Assembly (NCBI RefSeq): GCF_000620785.1
Contig: NZ_JIAI01000005.1
Location: 434,001 to 498,000 of the forward strand
Direction: 5' to 3'
From: Actinospineispora acaciae DSM 45401
Lineage (GTDB): Bacteria > Actinomycetota > Actinomycetes > Mycobacteriales > Pseudonocardiaceae
DNA: 64,000 nucleotides
In this document: positions 41,902 to 50,465 of the stretch, one piece after another
How positions within the stretch are numbered: the stretch's first letter is position 1
Layout: each line of letters starts with the position of its first letter
Notes under the pieces: generated by a model
The model's database searches: none
What the model saw: only the letters and a program-made list of their open reading frames with translations
What the model was told of the DNA's origin: nothing
Translations under genes and position numbers: made by a program

Positions 41902-42456
41902 TCAGGTCAGCCGCAGCGTGCCGCCGTCCGCCTTGACCTGCTTGGCGGCGAGGCCCGTCTTGGCCGGCCCGTCCTGGACCGAGCCGTTGTTGACGTCGAA
42001 CTTGCTGTCGTGGCACGGGCACTCGATCGACCCGTTGGCCACCTTGTTCACCGCGCAGCCCTTGTGCGGGCAGACCGCCGAGAACGCCTTGAACTGGCCG
42101 GCCGTCGGCTGGGTCACCACTACCTTCTGGGCGGCGAACACCTTCCCGCCGCCCACCGGAACCGAGCTCACCGGCCCCAGTGGCGTGCCGCCCCCCTGAG
42201 CCGGGGCCGGGGCGGCCGGGGCGCCGGTGTTCGGCGCACCCTCCGCGGCGGGCGGGGCCGCGCCGGCGGCGGGCTGGCTCGGCGCGTCCGAGGCCTTGTC
42301 GGCCGGTGGCGTGTAGGTGGAACAGCCCGCGGCCACCAGTGCGGCCGATGCGGTGGCTACGCCACCCGCGGCCAGCGCGGCGCGTCTGCTCAGCGGGCCG
42401 TTGCCGGCCTCGGCCAGGGCATCCGCCGTGGTGTGGTCGCTCACAAAATCCCTCAT
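41902..42456 (-). CDS. Tat-exported Rieske [2Fe-2S] lipoprotein
   Basis: 184 residues. The N-terminus carries a twin-arginine signal (SRRAALAAGG) and a lipobox-like AAGC (Cys45), so it is probably folded in the cytoplasm and anchored outside. A Pro/Ala-rich linker leads to the Rieske domain with CPHKGC and CPCHDSKFD (the two Cys-x-His ligand pairs). It shuttles one electron; the partner is unknown. Similar proteins occur singly in many actinobacteria. Confidence 0.92.
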   Translation of the reverse strand: MRDFVSDHTTADALAEAGNGPLSRRAALAAGGVATASAALVAAGCSTYTPPADKASDAPSQPAAGAAPPAAEGAPNTGAPAAPAPAQGGGTPLGPVSSVPVGGGKVFAAQKVVVTQPTAGQFKAFSAVCPHKGCAVNKVANGSIECPCHDSKFDVNNGSVQDGPAKTGLAAKQVKADGGTLRLT

Positions 42457-42646
42457 TCCTTGTCGTTTTCCGTGGTGGGAACGCTCGGGTCACGGTGGTC
42501 ACAGGTGCACGCCCGGCCTGCCGAGGTGGCACATTTTCACGGGGAGCAGCCACGGCGCGACCAAATTCGTGAATACCAGACCGGCCAACGGCGCCGCCGC
42601 CCGCCTCGACGAGCCGACACGATCCAGCGGTGGCCGGTGGGCCGGT

Positions 42647-43663
42647 TCAGGCGATCTGGAGCACCAGCTTGCCGACGTTTTCGCCCCGGAACAGTCGCAA
42701 CAGCGTGGCCGGGAAGTCCGCCACCGAGCCCGTCACCACGTCCTCCTTCGACCGCAGCCGGCCCTCGCGCAGCCAGCCGGCGATCTCGGCGGCCGCCTCG
42801 GCGTACCTGTCGGCGAAGTCGAAGACGATGAAGCCCTCCATCCGCGCCCGGTTCACCAGCAGGCTCAGGTAGTTCGTCGGTCCGGCCACCCGCTCCCTGC
42901 TGTTGTACTGGCTGATCGCGCCGCAGAGCACCACCCGCGCGCCCCGGGAGATCCGGGTCAGCCCGGCGTCGAGCACCTCGCCGCCGACGTTGTCGAAGAA
43001 CACCTGCACGCCGTCCGGGGTCGCCTCGCGCAGCCGGCGGGCCAGCCCCTCCTCGCGGTAGTCCAGTGCGGCGTCGAAGCCCAGCTCGTCGGTGAGCAGT
43101 GCGCACTTCGCCGCCCCGCCCGCGATCCCGACCACCCGGCAGCCCCTGATCTTCGCCAGCTGACCGACCATGGTGCCCACCGCGCCGGCCGCCCCGGACA
43201 CCAGCACGGTGTCCCCCTGCTTCGCCGCGCCGACGTCGAACAGCCCGAAGTACGCGGTCATCCCGGTCATGCCCAGCGCGGCGAGGTAGGTGGACATCGG
43301 CGCGGCGGACGGGTCAACCGCGAGCAGCCCCCGGCCGTCGGACAGCGCGTACTCCTGCACCCCGAACATGCCCGACACGTGCGTGCCGACCGGGAAGTCG
43401 GGGTGGCTGGACGCGACCACCTCGCCGGCACCGAGCGCGCGCATCACCTCGTTCAGCCCGACCGGAGGGACGTAGGACGGGCGGTCGTCCATCCAGCCGC
43501 GCATCGCCGGGTCCAGCGAGATGTGCGACACCCGCACCACCAGCTGCCCCTCGCCCGGCTCGGCGACCGGCTCCTCGGTGTGCGCCCACACGTCCGGCGT
43601 GGGCGTGCCCGTCGGCCGGGCGGCCAGCCGCACCTGGTGGTTGGTCGCGTCGGTAGTCGTCAC
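42647..43663 (-). CDS. NADP-dependent MDR oxidoreductase (leukotriene B4 dehydrogenase-like)
   Basis: 338 residues of the zinc-free medium-chain reductase family. ISLDPAMRGWM near the N-terminus, GMTGMTAYFGLFDVGAAKQGDTVLVSGAAGAVGTMVGQLAK (NADPH-binding AAGAVG) and GEVLDAGL, ISQYN are typical. It reduces alpha,beta-unsaturated ketones or aldehydes. The ATG at 43663 is unambiguous. The 190 bp upstream of the Rieske gene hold nothing recognisable. Confidence 0.9.
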   Translation of the reverse strand: MTTTDATNHQVRLAARPTGTPTPDVWAHTEEPVAEPGEGQLVVRVSHISLDPAMRGWMDDRPSYVPPVGLNEVMRALGAGEVVASSHPDFPVGTHVSGMFGVQEYALSDGRGLLAVDPSAAPMSTYLAALGMTGMTAYFGLFDVGAAKQGDTVLVSGAAGAVGTMVGQLAKIRGCRVVGIAGGAAKCALLTDELGFDAALDYREEGLARRLREATPDGVQVFFDNVGGEVLDAGLTRISRGARVVLCGAISQYNSRERVAGPTNYLSLLVNRARMEGFIVFDFADRYAEAAAEIAGWLREGRLRSKEDVVTGSVADFPATLLRLFRGENVGKLVLQIA

Positions 43664-43679
43664 CGGTGGTCCCCGATCG

Positions 43680-43727
43680 TTGCGCGCGGTCGAGGCCGAT
43701 CCTCGACCAGCCGGCGACCGCGCGCAA
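43680..43727. promoter_or_regulatory. Nested, mutually exclusive hairpins
   Basis: The outer pair TTGCGCGCGGTCG (43680-43692)/CGACCGCGCGCAA (43715-43727) is a perfect 13-bp stem. The inner pair GGTCGAGG (43688-43695)/CCTCGACC (43701-43708) shares the bases GGTCG with it, so the two cannot form together. Position: between the YCII gene stop and the MDR gene start. It may be a terminator or an attenuator. Confidence 0.5.
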
Positions 43728-43747
43728 GATCGCCTAGCCCGGCCGGG

Positions 43748-44116
43748 TCAGGCTGGCCCGGGCAGCTCGTCGAACTCGACGACCTGCCGCACCTCGACCT
43801 CGACCTCCTCGAACAGGTCGGCGTAGCGCCGGGCGTACGCCACGGCCGCCGCCCGGTCCTCGGCGTTGATCAGCGCGAACCCGCCGATGACCTCCTTGGC
43901 CTCGGTGAACGGCCCGTCGGTCACCTTGATCGCCCCATCCCGGGGCTTGCGGACCAGCGAACCCATCTCGGACGGGTGCACGCCCTCGGCCGTGATCAGG
44001 ATGCCCTTGTCGATCGAGTCCTGGATGAACGCGCCCATCTTCTCGATGAACTCCTGGCTCGGGTTCCAGGCCTCCGGGACGCGCTCGTCGAGCCTGTGCA
44101 TCATCAGAAACCGCAT
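43748..44116 (-). CDS. YCII-related protein
   Basis: 122 residues beginning MRFLMMHRLDE. The family core DGPFTEAKEVIGGFALINAED has the conserved His/Asp/Glu pattern of the YCII/DGPF domain, a ferredoxin-like fold seen next to ECF sigma factors in actinobacteria. No sigma factor gene is present here. It may be a small catalytic or binding protein; its role is unknown. The downstream gene is an MDR reductase in the same direction. Confidence 0.88.
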   Translation of the reverse strand: MRFLMMHRLDERVPEAWNPSQEFIEKMGAFIQDSIDKGILITAEGVHPSEMGSLVRKPRDGAIKVTDGPFTEAKEVIGGFALINAEDRAAAVAYARRYADLFEEVEVEVRQVVEFDELPGPA

Positions 44117-44202
44117 TGTGCTGCTCCTTACGTTGTCGTGGGACGTCACGGACCCGTCGAACGGGCGCGCGCCGTTTCGACACGCTCAGCGGTTTCGACA
44201 AC

Positions 44203-45447
44203 TCAGCGCAACGGGTCGAACGGGGCGAGCTCGGCGGGACGGTAGCCGGTCGTGATCAGCTCGGTGAGGAGCTGGCCGGTGACCGGCCCGAGCGTGATGC
44301 CCCACATGCCGTGGCCGCCGGCGACGAATACCCGCGCCGCGCGGGTGCGGCCGATCAGCGGCAGGCCGTCCGGCGTGCACGGGCGCCCTCCCACCCACTC
44401 GTCCTCGCGCGCGTCCAGGTCGGCGCCGGTCAGCATCGGCCGCACCGCCTCGGTGATCGCGTGCACCCGGCGCGGGTCCAGCGGCGCGTTCGGCGGGCGG
44501 AACTCCATCATGCCGGCGATCCGCAGCCGGTCACCGACCGGCGTACAGGCCACCCGCTGGCCCGGGAAGTACAGCGGGCCGGACGGCAGCTTCTCGACCG
44601 GGACGCTGAAGCTGTAGCCCCGGCCGGCCTGCACTGTCGTGCGCACCCCGAACGGCCGGGCCAGCTCGCCCAGCCAGGCGCCGGTGGCGATCACCACCGC
44701 GTCGAACGTCTCGACCTGGGCGCCGGCCTGGACGTCGACGACCGTGCCCCGGTCCCGGATGCCGGTGACGCCCACGCCGTCGCGGACCTCGCCGCCCGCG
44801 CCGCGCACCGCCTCGGCCAGCGCGGCCAGGTACTCGCCGGGGTTGATGAACCGCTGGCCGCGCAGGGCCACGCCGGTGACCACCCGGTCGGACAGCGCGG
44901 GCTCGCGGCCTCGGGCGGCGTCGCCGGTGAGCACCTCGTACTCGACCTCCTGGCCGCCGGCCCTCATCTGGTCGTACTCGGCGATGAGGTGGTCGGCGTC
45001 GGCGGTGGTGGCGAACGCGGCCAGGATGTCCGCCTCGGTTCCCGGGCCGCCCACCCCGGCCGCGGCGAGCGCGTCGAAGCCGGCCAGCGCGCGCCGGTTG
45101 AGCCCGACCAGGGCGGTCAGCGCCCGGCGCCAGGCCGGGTGCGTGCAGTGCCTGACGAACCCGGCCATGAACGCCAGCAGCCGTGGGTCCGGCCGGGGCG
45201 GCACGTAGACCGGCGAGGACGGGCTGACCATCGCGCGCAGCCCGTAGCGCAGCACCGCCGGATCGGGCAGCGGCACCACCTTGGACGGCGACAGCCACCC
45301 CGCGTTGCCCCACGACGACCCGGCGGCCACCCCCACCCGGTCCAGCACCGTGACCGCCACACCCCGTTGCCGCAGGAACCACGCCGTGGCCAGCCCGACC
45401 ATGCCGGCGCCGATCACCGCTACCCGCTCCGGCGTGGGGTTCGTCAC
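44203..45447 (-). CDS. FAD-dependent D-amino-acid dehydrogenase-like oxidase
   Basis: 414 residues. FAD-binding VAVIGAGMVGLATAWFLRQRG at the N-terminus, SSWGNAGWLSPS, and the C-terminal GRPCTPDGLPLIGRT and GGHGMWGITLGP blocks match DadA/DAO-type amino-acid oxidoreductases. It would deaminate D-amino acids or proline-type amines at the membrane side of the cytoplasm. The ATG at 45447 sits 20 bases after the reverse-strand AGGGAG. The gene stands alone. Confidence 0.9.
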   Translation of the reverse strand: MTNPTPERVAVIGAGMVGLATAWFLRQRGVAVTVLDRVGVAAGSSWGNAGWLSPSKVVPLPDPAVLRYGLRAMVSPSSPVYVPPRPDPRLLAFMAGFVRHCTHPAWRRALTALVGLNRRALAGFDALAAAGVGGPGTEADILAAFATTADADHLIAEYDQMRAGGQEVEYEVLTGDAARGREPALSDRVVTGVALRGQRFINPGEYLAALAEAVRGAGGEVRDGVGVTGIRDRGTVVDVQAGAQVETFDAVVIATGAWLGELARPFGVRTTVQAGRGYSFSVPVEKLPSGPLYFPGQRVACTPVGDRLRIAGMMEFRPPNAPLDPRRVHAITEAVRPMLTGADLDAREDEWVGGRPCTPDGLPLIGRTRAARVFVAGGHGMWGITLGPVTGQLLTELITTGYRPAELAPFDPLR

Positions 45448-45574
45448 CGCTGTCTCCCTTCGCTGGCGTCCTCTGGACCCGAGCGTATGCGGAGATCTCG
45501 AACTGGCCTGGTGGAAATCTGGTCAGATGGCGCTACCGGATTGCCACTTGACTTCGCGAGCCTTGGGCTCAGAC

Positions 45575-45727
45575 GACCTGTGCACGGTGCCCGAGGCGCG
45601 CGGCCAGGGGCACGCCGGCGCGCTGCTGCGGTGGGTGGACGAGGAGGCCCAGCGGCATGCCGCGCACCGCCGCTACCTCACCTCCGGGTTCCACATCCCG
45701 GCGCTGCACTTCGGGAAGTCGGTGTGA
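45575..45727 (+). pseudogene. Remnant of a GNAT acetyltransferase
   Basis: The frame from 45575 reads DLCTVPEARGQGHAGALLRW (acetyl-CoA loop RGQGHAG), then VDEEAQ directly joined to RHAAHRRYLTSGFHIPALHFGKSV. Intact relatives have about 10-12 more residues (a Cys/Leu-Asp-Ser-Gly strand) between these parts and a long N-terminal half. Here the N-terminus is absent and the middle is deleted. The stop codon lies within repeat copy C. It is most likely a decaying gene. Confidence 0.65.
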
Positions 45728-45767
45728 CGAAAAGCCCGACTCACCCTGACGAAAGTCCCGACTCGCG
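45724..45767 (-). repeat. 44-bp dispersed repeat, copy C (inverted)
   Basis: The reverse complement reads CGCGAGTCGGGACTTTCGTC followed by AGGGTGAGTCGGGCTTTTCG; it matches copies A and B at about 37 of 44 positions by eye. It supplies the stop codon of the GNAT remnant (TGA 45725-45727) and the last codons plus TGA of the MFS gene on the other strand (ends 45741). Confidence 0.78.
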
Positions 45768-46958
45768 GGTGGGTGGGGGGACGGACGTGGCGAGGGCGGC
45801 GGCGGAGGCCAGGGCGGTGAGGGCGGCGAGCAGTACGAAGGCGGTTGGGTAGCTGCCGAGCCACTCCGCCACGTAGGCGCCGCCGGCGGGGGCCAGGGCT
45901 ATCGCGGCGGTGATGGGGGCGGAGAAGACACCGTTCACCCGGCCGAACGCGCGGGTTCCCCAGCGGTCGGCGACCGCGGAGGCCTGGAGCAGGGTGTGGG
46001 CGCCTCGGGCGGCGCCGGCCAGGACGGTGAGCACGATGAGGGCGGACGCCGGGCCGGGGAGCAGGCCGATGGCGGCCACGCACAGCGCCGCGGCGGCGGG
46101 GATCACCGCCGTGCGGACCGCGACCGGCGAGCGGCGGGCCAGCGGCGCGTACCCGAACCGGCCGAGCACCTGCCCCACCCCGACCAGCCCGAGCGCCCAG
46201 GCCCCGAATTCCGTGCCGTACCCGCGCGCGGTGAGCAGCGGCACCAGGTTGATCGTGGCCGCGTAGCTGCCGAAGCCGGTCACCGTCATCACGGCGACCA
46301 GCACCAGGAACGGCCGGCTGCGCACCACCGCGCCGCTGTGCGCCCTGTCTTCGTCGCGAGCGTGGGCTCGGGCATGACGCGAGCCCGGCCACGGCGGGGT
46401 CAGGCACAGCGCGTGCAGCGGCACGGTGACCACCAGCAGCACCCCGGCCAGCACCAGGTACGCCTGCCGCCAGCTCAGACCGCCGAGCAGCGCCGCGGTG
46501 AGCGGGGCGAACACCGTGCTGGACAGGCCGGCGACCAGGGTCAGCGCGGTCAGCGCCCGGATCCGTCCGGACTCGGGGTACCAGCCGGTGAGGGCGGCGA
46601 ACGCGGGCGGATAGAGGGTGGCCGCCTGCGCCACCCCGGCCACCGCCCAGGCCAGGTAGAACAGGCCCAGGGTGGGTGCGGCGGCCAGTGCGAGCACGGA
46701 CAGCACGCCCAGCACCGAGCCCGACGTCATCACCGCCCTCGGCCCCCGGCTGTCGATCAGGCGCCCGACCGGCACCGCCCCCACCGCGGACACCAGCGCG
46801 CCGGTGGAGAACGCCCCGATCGCCTCCGCGGTGCTCCAGCCGGTGTCGGCGGTCAGGTCGGCGAGCATGACCGGGAAGGCGTAGTACAGCACGCCCCAGC
46901 TGGTCACCTCGGTGACGCACAGCGCGAGCAGTGCGGTACGCAGGCCGGCCGCTCTCAC
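45741..46958 (-). CDS. MFS transporter
   Basis: 405 residues from a GTG at 46958 that overlaps the stop of the epimerase gene (GTGA). About 12 hydrophobic helices with the loop PVGRLIDSRGPRAVM (MFS signature region) and the second-half loop FGYAPLARRSPVAVRT. It belongs to the range of OFA/MCT-like or YbfB-like carriers. The C-terminal residues PTRESGLSSG are encoded by repeat copy C, so the natural end has been replaced. Substrate unknown. Confidence 0.87.
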   Translation of the reverse strand: MRAAGLRTALLALCVTEVTSWGVLYYAFPVMLADLTADTGWSTAEAIGAFSTGALVSAVGAVPVGRLIDSRGPRAVMTSGSVLGVLSVLALAAAPTLGLFYLAWAVAGVAQAATLYPPAFAALTGWYPESGRIRALTALTLVAGLSSTVFAPLTAALLGGLSWRQAYLVLAGVLLVVTVPLHALCLTPPWPGSRHARAHARDEDRAHSGAVVRSRPFLVLVAVMTVTGFGSYAATINLVPLLTARGYGTEFGAWALGLVGVGQVLGRFGYAPLARRSPVAVRTAVIPAAAALCVAAIGLLPGPASALIVLTVLAGAARGAHTLLQASAVADRWGTRAFGRVNGVFSAPITAAIALAPAGGAYVAEWLGSYPTAFVLLAALTALASAAALATSVPPPTRESGLSSG

Positions 46959-47866
46959 CGACGGTCGGTCAGCCAGCTCGCGGTGCGCGCCAGTCCGTCG
47001 GCCAGCCCGCTCGGCGCGAACCCGAGCGCGCGGGCGCCGGCGTCGCGCACCCGCACCGGCCCGAGCTTGCCGTACACCTCCGAGCGGCGGGCGAACGTCC
47101 CCGCGCCGGCGCCCAGCGAGGACCCCGCCGGCAGCACCCGGACCCGGTGCGGGCTGCCCACCAGCTCGGCGTACCTGTGCAGCACCGCGCCGAAGCCGGC
47201 CACCTCGCCGCACAACACGTACCGCCGCCCCGGCTCGCCGCGCTCGTAGGCCAGCAGGTGCCCGAGCGCCACGTCCTCGGCCAGCACCCAGCCCATGTCG
47301 GTGTCCACCACCGCGTCCACCTCGCCGGCGGCCGCCGCCGCGAACAGGGCGTTGTAGCTGGCCGGCCCGGCCGGGCTGGGCCCGTAGATGCTCACCGGGT
47401 TGACCACCACGGCCTCGATCCCGCGAGTGGCCAGCACCAGCCGTTCCGCCTCCGACTTGGTCACCGAGTACGGGTCGGTCATCGCCGTCGAACCGCCGGA
47501 AGCCTCGTCCACCAGCCCGTCCGCGCCCACGATGGCCGCGGCGCTGCTGGTGTGGACGAACCGCCGCACGCCCGCCTGGATGGCCGCCGCGAGCACCGCC
47601 TCGGTTCCCGCCACGTTCAGCCGCCGCTGTTCCTCCAGGCCCCCGCCCACCGACGCGGCCAGGTGGAACACAGCGTCGCAACCGCTCACCGCCCGGCGCA
47701 GCGAGGCCGGATCCGCCAGGTCCGCGACCACCGGTTCCACCCCGTCCGGCAGCGCCGCCGCCCGCCGTTCCGACCGAACCACCGCCCTGACCTGCATGTT
47801 CCGTCTCCGCAGCAGCTCGACCAACGCCGAGCCCAGGTACCCCGTCCCTCCGGTGATCAGCAGCAT
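46955..47866 (-). CDS. NAD(P)-dependent epimerase/reductase
   Basis: 303 residues of the extended SDR family. LLITGGTGYLGSALVELL is the coenzyme-binding loop, VFHLAASVGGG follows, and the active-site YSVTK (YxxxK) is intact. NPVSIYGP is typical of dihydroflavonol reductase-like and sugar epimerases. The substrate is not clear. Operon with the MFS gene (GTGA overlap), which might export or import the product. Confidence 0.88.
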   Translation of the reverse strand: MLLITGGTGYLGSALVELLRRRNMQVRAVVRSERRAAALPDGVEPVVADLADPASLRRAVSGCDAVFHLAASVGGGLEEQRRLNVAGTEAVLAAAIQAGVRRFVHTSSAAAIVGADGLVDEASGGSTAMTDPYSVTKSEAERLVLATRGIEAVVVNPVSIYGPSPAGPASYNALFAAAAAGEVDAVVDTDMGWVLAEDVALGHLLAYERGEPGRRYVLCGEVAGFGAVLHRYAELVGSPHRVRVLPAGSSLGAGAGTFARRSEVYGKLGPVRVRDAGARALGFAPSGLADGLARTASWLTDRR

Positions 47867-48147
47867 CTGCTCATCCTGGCGCGCACGTGAAGCTGCCGCC
47901 CGACAGACGGGCGGTCGGACGAGCCCCGCGCCACCGAATGGAGTAGCCGCCGACCCACGGACAGCAGCCGGTCATCTGGAGGTCACGGGGGAGTCACCGT
48001 TGAGGTATTGACAACATCTCCACTCGACTCGACGTCACGTCCAGTGAGCGCTCCCACCCCCGAAGTACGCACCACTGGCCAAGTTGATGTGTTGTTATTC
48101 ACAGGAGTCACAACGAATGTGACAGCGAAGCGAATGTGAGGCCAGCA

Positions 48148-48789
48148 ATGTCGTGGTGGAACAGTTCCCCCGCCGTGTACGGGGCGGAGCTGAGGGCCGG
48201 AGCTCTGTGTCTGGTCGACCACGGCTGGCCGGTGGTGCCCGGCACCTGGTCACGGGGCGAGGGATGGTGCGGGCCGGAGTCACCGGCCGCCGCGAACCTC
48301 CCGGTCCCGGTCCGGGGCGCGGTCTCCAGCAGCGACCCGGCCGTGGTGGCCGAATGGTGGGCGCAGGCGCCGTTCTCGGTGCTGCTGACCACCGGCGAGG
48401 TGCTGGACGTGCTCGAGGTGCCGGCGTGGATGGGCCGTCGGATGACGGTCATGTTGCGCTCGGTCGACGTGGTCGTCCCGCTGGCGGCCACGCCGACCGG
48501 GCGTTGGTGGTTCCCGGTCACCCCGGGCGGGTCCGACCTGCCCGACGAGGTGGCCGGCACGGACGCGATCCTGCACGGCGTGGGCTCCTGGGTGCTCGCC
48601 CCGCCGTCGGAATGCGCGGACGGGCTCGTGCATTGGCGGGTACACCCGGCCAGCTGCGGCTGGCGGTTGCCCGCGTCGAACCTGGTGTATGGCGCTGCCG
48701 CCGAAGCAGTGAGGTGGCGCGCCAGCGAGGGGGACGACCGGTCGGTGGCCCAGCGGCCGGCCGGCGTCGCCTCTGGCGTGCGGTCCTGA
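48148..48789 (+). CDS. Prim-pol-like protein (bifunctional primase/polymerase N-domain)
   Basis: 213 residues, close to a family of actinobacterial proteins annotated as bifunctional DNA primase/polymerase. Recognisable: ELRAGALCLVDHGWPVVPGTW, WWAQAPFSVLLTTGEVLDVLEVPA, PVAATPTGRWWFPV-like block, and HWRVHPASCGWRLPASNLVYG. The usual acidic catalytic Asp-x-Asp is not obvious (only LDVLEVP), so it may be an inactive relative. No replication genes are adjacent. Of the 280 bp upstream, TTGACA at 48008 is the only promoter-like element seen. Confidence 0.68.
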   Translation: MSWWNSSPAVYGAELRAGALCLVDHGWPVVPGTWSRGEGWCGPESPAAANLPVPVRGAVSSSDPAVVAEWWAQAPFSVLLTTGEVLDVLEVPAWMGRRMTVMLRSVDVVVPLAATPTGRWWFPVTPGGSDLPDEVAGTDAILHGVGSWVLAPPSECADGLVHWRVHPASCGWRLPASNLVYGAAAEAVRWRASEGDDRSVAQRPAGVASGVRS

Positions 48790-48903
48790 CGTCGTTTGCA
48801 ACCAGCCTCCCGGCTACGACATCGGTGACCGCGAGCCACTCGCAAGGGCCTTGTGCCCCGCTGCTGCGCCCGTCGGGGCGCGCCGGGGCAGGCCCGTGCG
48901 ACT

Positions 48904-48943
48904 CGGCCGGGGTTGGTGGTCCGCCCGCCACCAACCCCGGCCG
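48904..48943 (+). terminator. 16-bp perfect hairpin terminator
   Basis: Arms CGGCCGGGGTTGGTGG (48904-48919) and CCACCAACCCCGGCCG (48928-48943) with an 8-base loop. It lies about 115 bp after the prim-pol-like stop codon and before the DUF445 gene in the same direction. Confidence 0.75.
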
Positions 48944-48982
48944 GTCACAAACCTTGCCTGAGACTCCAGGCACTATGGATAC

Positions 48983-50284
48983 GTGCGCCCACAGCTAGCG
49001 GAGCGAGAGACCGGGCTGACCCCGGTCGGCTTGGACCCGCTGGACACCGAGTCCAAGCGCCGCGACCTGCGCCGGATGAAGCTGGTGGCCACCGGGTTCC
49101 TGGTCGGCGCCACGGTGGTCTTCCTGGCCACGCACTGGTGGCTGTCCCGGGGCGGCCCCGGTTGGGTCGGATACGTCAAGGCCGCCGCCGAGGCCGGCAT
49201 GGTCGGCGCGCTGGCCGACTGGTTCGCGGTGACCGCCCTGTTCCGCCGCCCGCTGGGCCTGCCGATCCCGCACACCGCGATCATCCCGACCAAGAAGGAC
49301 CAGATCGGCGACAGCCTCGGCGACTTCGTGGGCAGCAATTTCCTCGCCGAGGAGGTCGTGCGCGACAAGCTCCACCGCACCGAGCTGCCCCGCCGCATCG
49401 GCGGCTGGCTGGCCGAGCCCGCGAACGCCGAACGGGTCACCGCCGAACTGGCCACCGCCGTCCGGGGTGCCGTCACCGTGCTGCGCGACGAGGACGTCCA
49501 GGAGGTCGTCGAACAGGTCGTGGTCCGCCAGCTGATGAGCCAGCAGTGGGGGCCGCCGCTGGGCAAGGTGCTCGAAGGCGTGCTCGCCGACGGCACCCAC
49601 CACCGCCTGGTCGACCTGGTCTGCGACCGGGCCTACGACTGGGTCCGCGCCAACCACGACCTGGTCATGCGCGTGGTCGCCGACCACGCCCCCACCTGGT
49701 CGCCCCGGTTCGTCGACGCGATGATCGCGGACAAGGTGTTCAGCGAGGTCCTGGCCTTCGCCTGGGCCGTCAAGACCGACCCCGAGCACCCGATGCGCAA
49801 GGCCGTGGACAAGTTCCTGGTCGAGTTCGCCCACGACCTGCAGCACGACCCGGCCACCATCGACCGCGCCGAGTCGATCAAGCACCAGTTCGTCGAGCAC
49901 CCCGACGTCCAGCGCCTGATCGGCAAGGCCTGGACCACCATCAAGACCATGATCCTGGACGCCGCCGCCGACCCGTCCAGCGCGCTGCGCCGCCGGGTCG
50001 CCGAGGGCCTCGCCGGCCTGGGCCAGCGCCTGCACACCGACGCCGAGTTCCGCGCCAAGTTCGACGGCTGGCTCGAAGACGCCGCCGGCTACGTGGTCCG
50101 CCACTACCGCAAGGAGATCACCACCCTGATCACCGACACGGTGGCCCGCTGGGACGCCCAGGAAACGTCCCGCAAGGTCGAGCTCCAGGTCGGCCGCGAC
50201 CTCCAGTTCATCCGCATCAACGGCACGGTCGTAGGTTCCCTCGCCGGCCTAGTCATCTACGCCGTCTCCCAAATGATCACGTGA
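48983..50284 (+). CDS. DUF445 membrane-anchored protein
   Basis: 433 residues. One transmembrane helix near residue 35-55 (KLVATGFLVGATVVFLATHWWL), then GMVGALADWFAVTALFRRPLGLPIPHTAIIP, the family hallmark, and long helical repeats. The C-terminus has a second hydrophobic helix (NGTVVGSLAGLVIYAVSQMI). DUF445 proteins are of unknown function, conserved in many bacteria. Start GTG at 48983. The terminator above isolates it from the upstream gene. Confidence 0.9.
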   Translation: MRPQLAERETGLTPVGLDPLDTESKRRDLRRMKLVATGFLVGATVVFLATHWWLSRGGPGWVGYVKAAAEAGMVGALADWFAVTALFRRPLGLPIPHTAIIPTKKDQIGDSLGDFVGSNFLAEEVVRDKLHRTELPRRIGGWLAEPANAERVTAELATAVRGAVTVLRDEDVQEVVEQVVVRQLMSQQWGPPLGKVLEGVLADGTHHRLVDLVCDRAYDWVRANHDLVMRVVADHAPTWSPRFVDAMIADKVFSEVLAFAWAVKTDPEHPMRKAVDKFLVEFAHDLQHDPATIDRAESIKHQFVEHPDVQRLIGKAWTTIKTMILDAAADPSSALRRRVAEGLAGLGQRLHTDAEFRAKFDGWLEDAAGYVVRHYRKEITTLITDTVARWDAQETSRKVELQVGRDLQFIRINGTVVGSLAGLVIYAVSQMIT

Positions 50285-50296
50285 CCCAGGCGGGTC

Positions 50297-50340
50297 CGCG
50301 AGTCGGGGATTTTGTCAGGGTGAGTCGGGGTATCTGTCAG
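50297..50340 (+). repeat. 44-bp dispersed repeat, copy B
   Basis: Two units GAGTCGGG...GTCAG as in copy A, with about 40 of 44 positions identical to copy A by eye (CGCGAGTCGGGGATTTTGTC then AGGGTGAGTCGGGGTATCTG). It begins 12 bp after the stop codon of the DUF445 gene and precedes the XRE gene's promoter region. Confidence 0.82.
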
Positions 50341-50392
50341 ACCCGGCCGTGACCGTGGCGAAGGCCACTCGACGGGGTGCAAGCAGAGCGCT

Positions 50393-50406
50393 TGCTAGAG
50401 CTAGCA
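50393..50406 (+). promoter_or_regulatory. Palindromic operator before the XRE-hbhA operon
   Basis: TGCTAG-AG-CTAGCA, a perfect inverted repeat, 60 bp before the XRE start codon and followed by TTGAGC at 50409 (possible -35). It is a candidate autoregulatory site for the XRE protein. Confidence 0.5.
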
Positions 50407-50465
50407 CATTGAGCTACCTTGGGTATCGGTAAGAACAAACGACGCCGGTCGGGGAGGTGGTCGAG

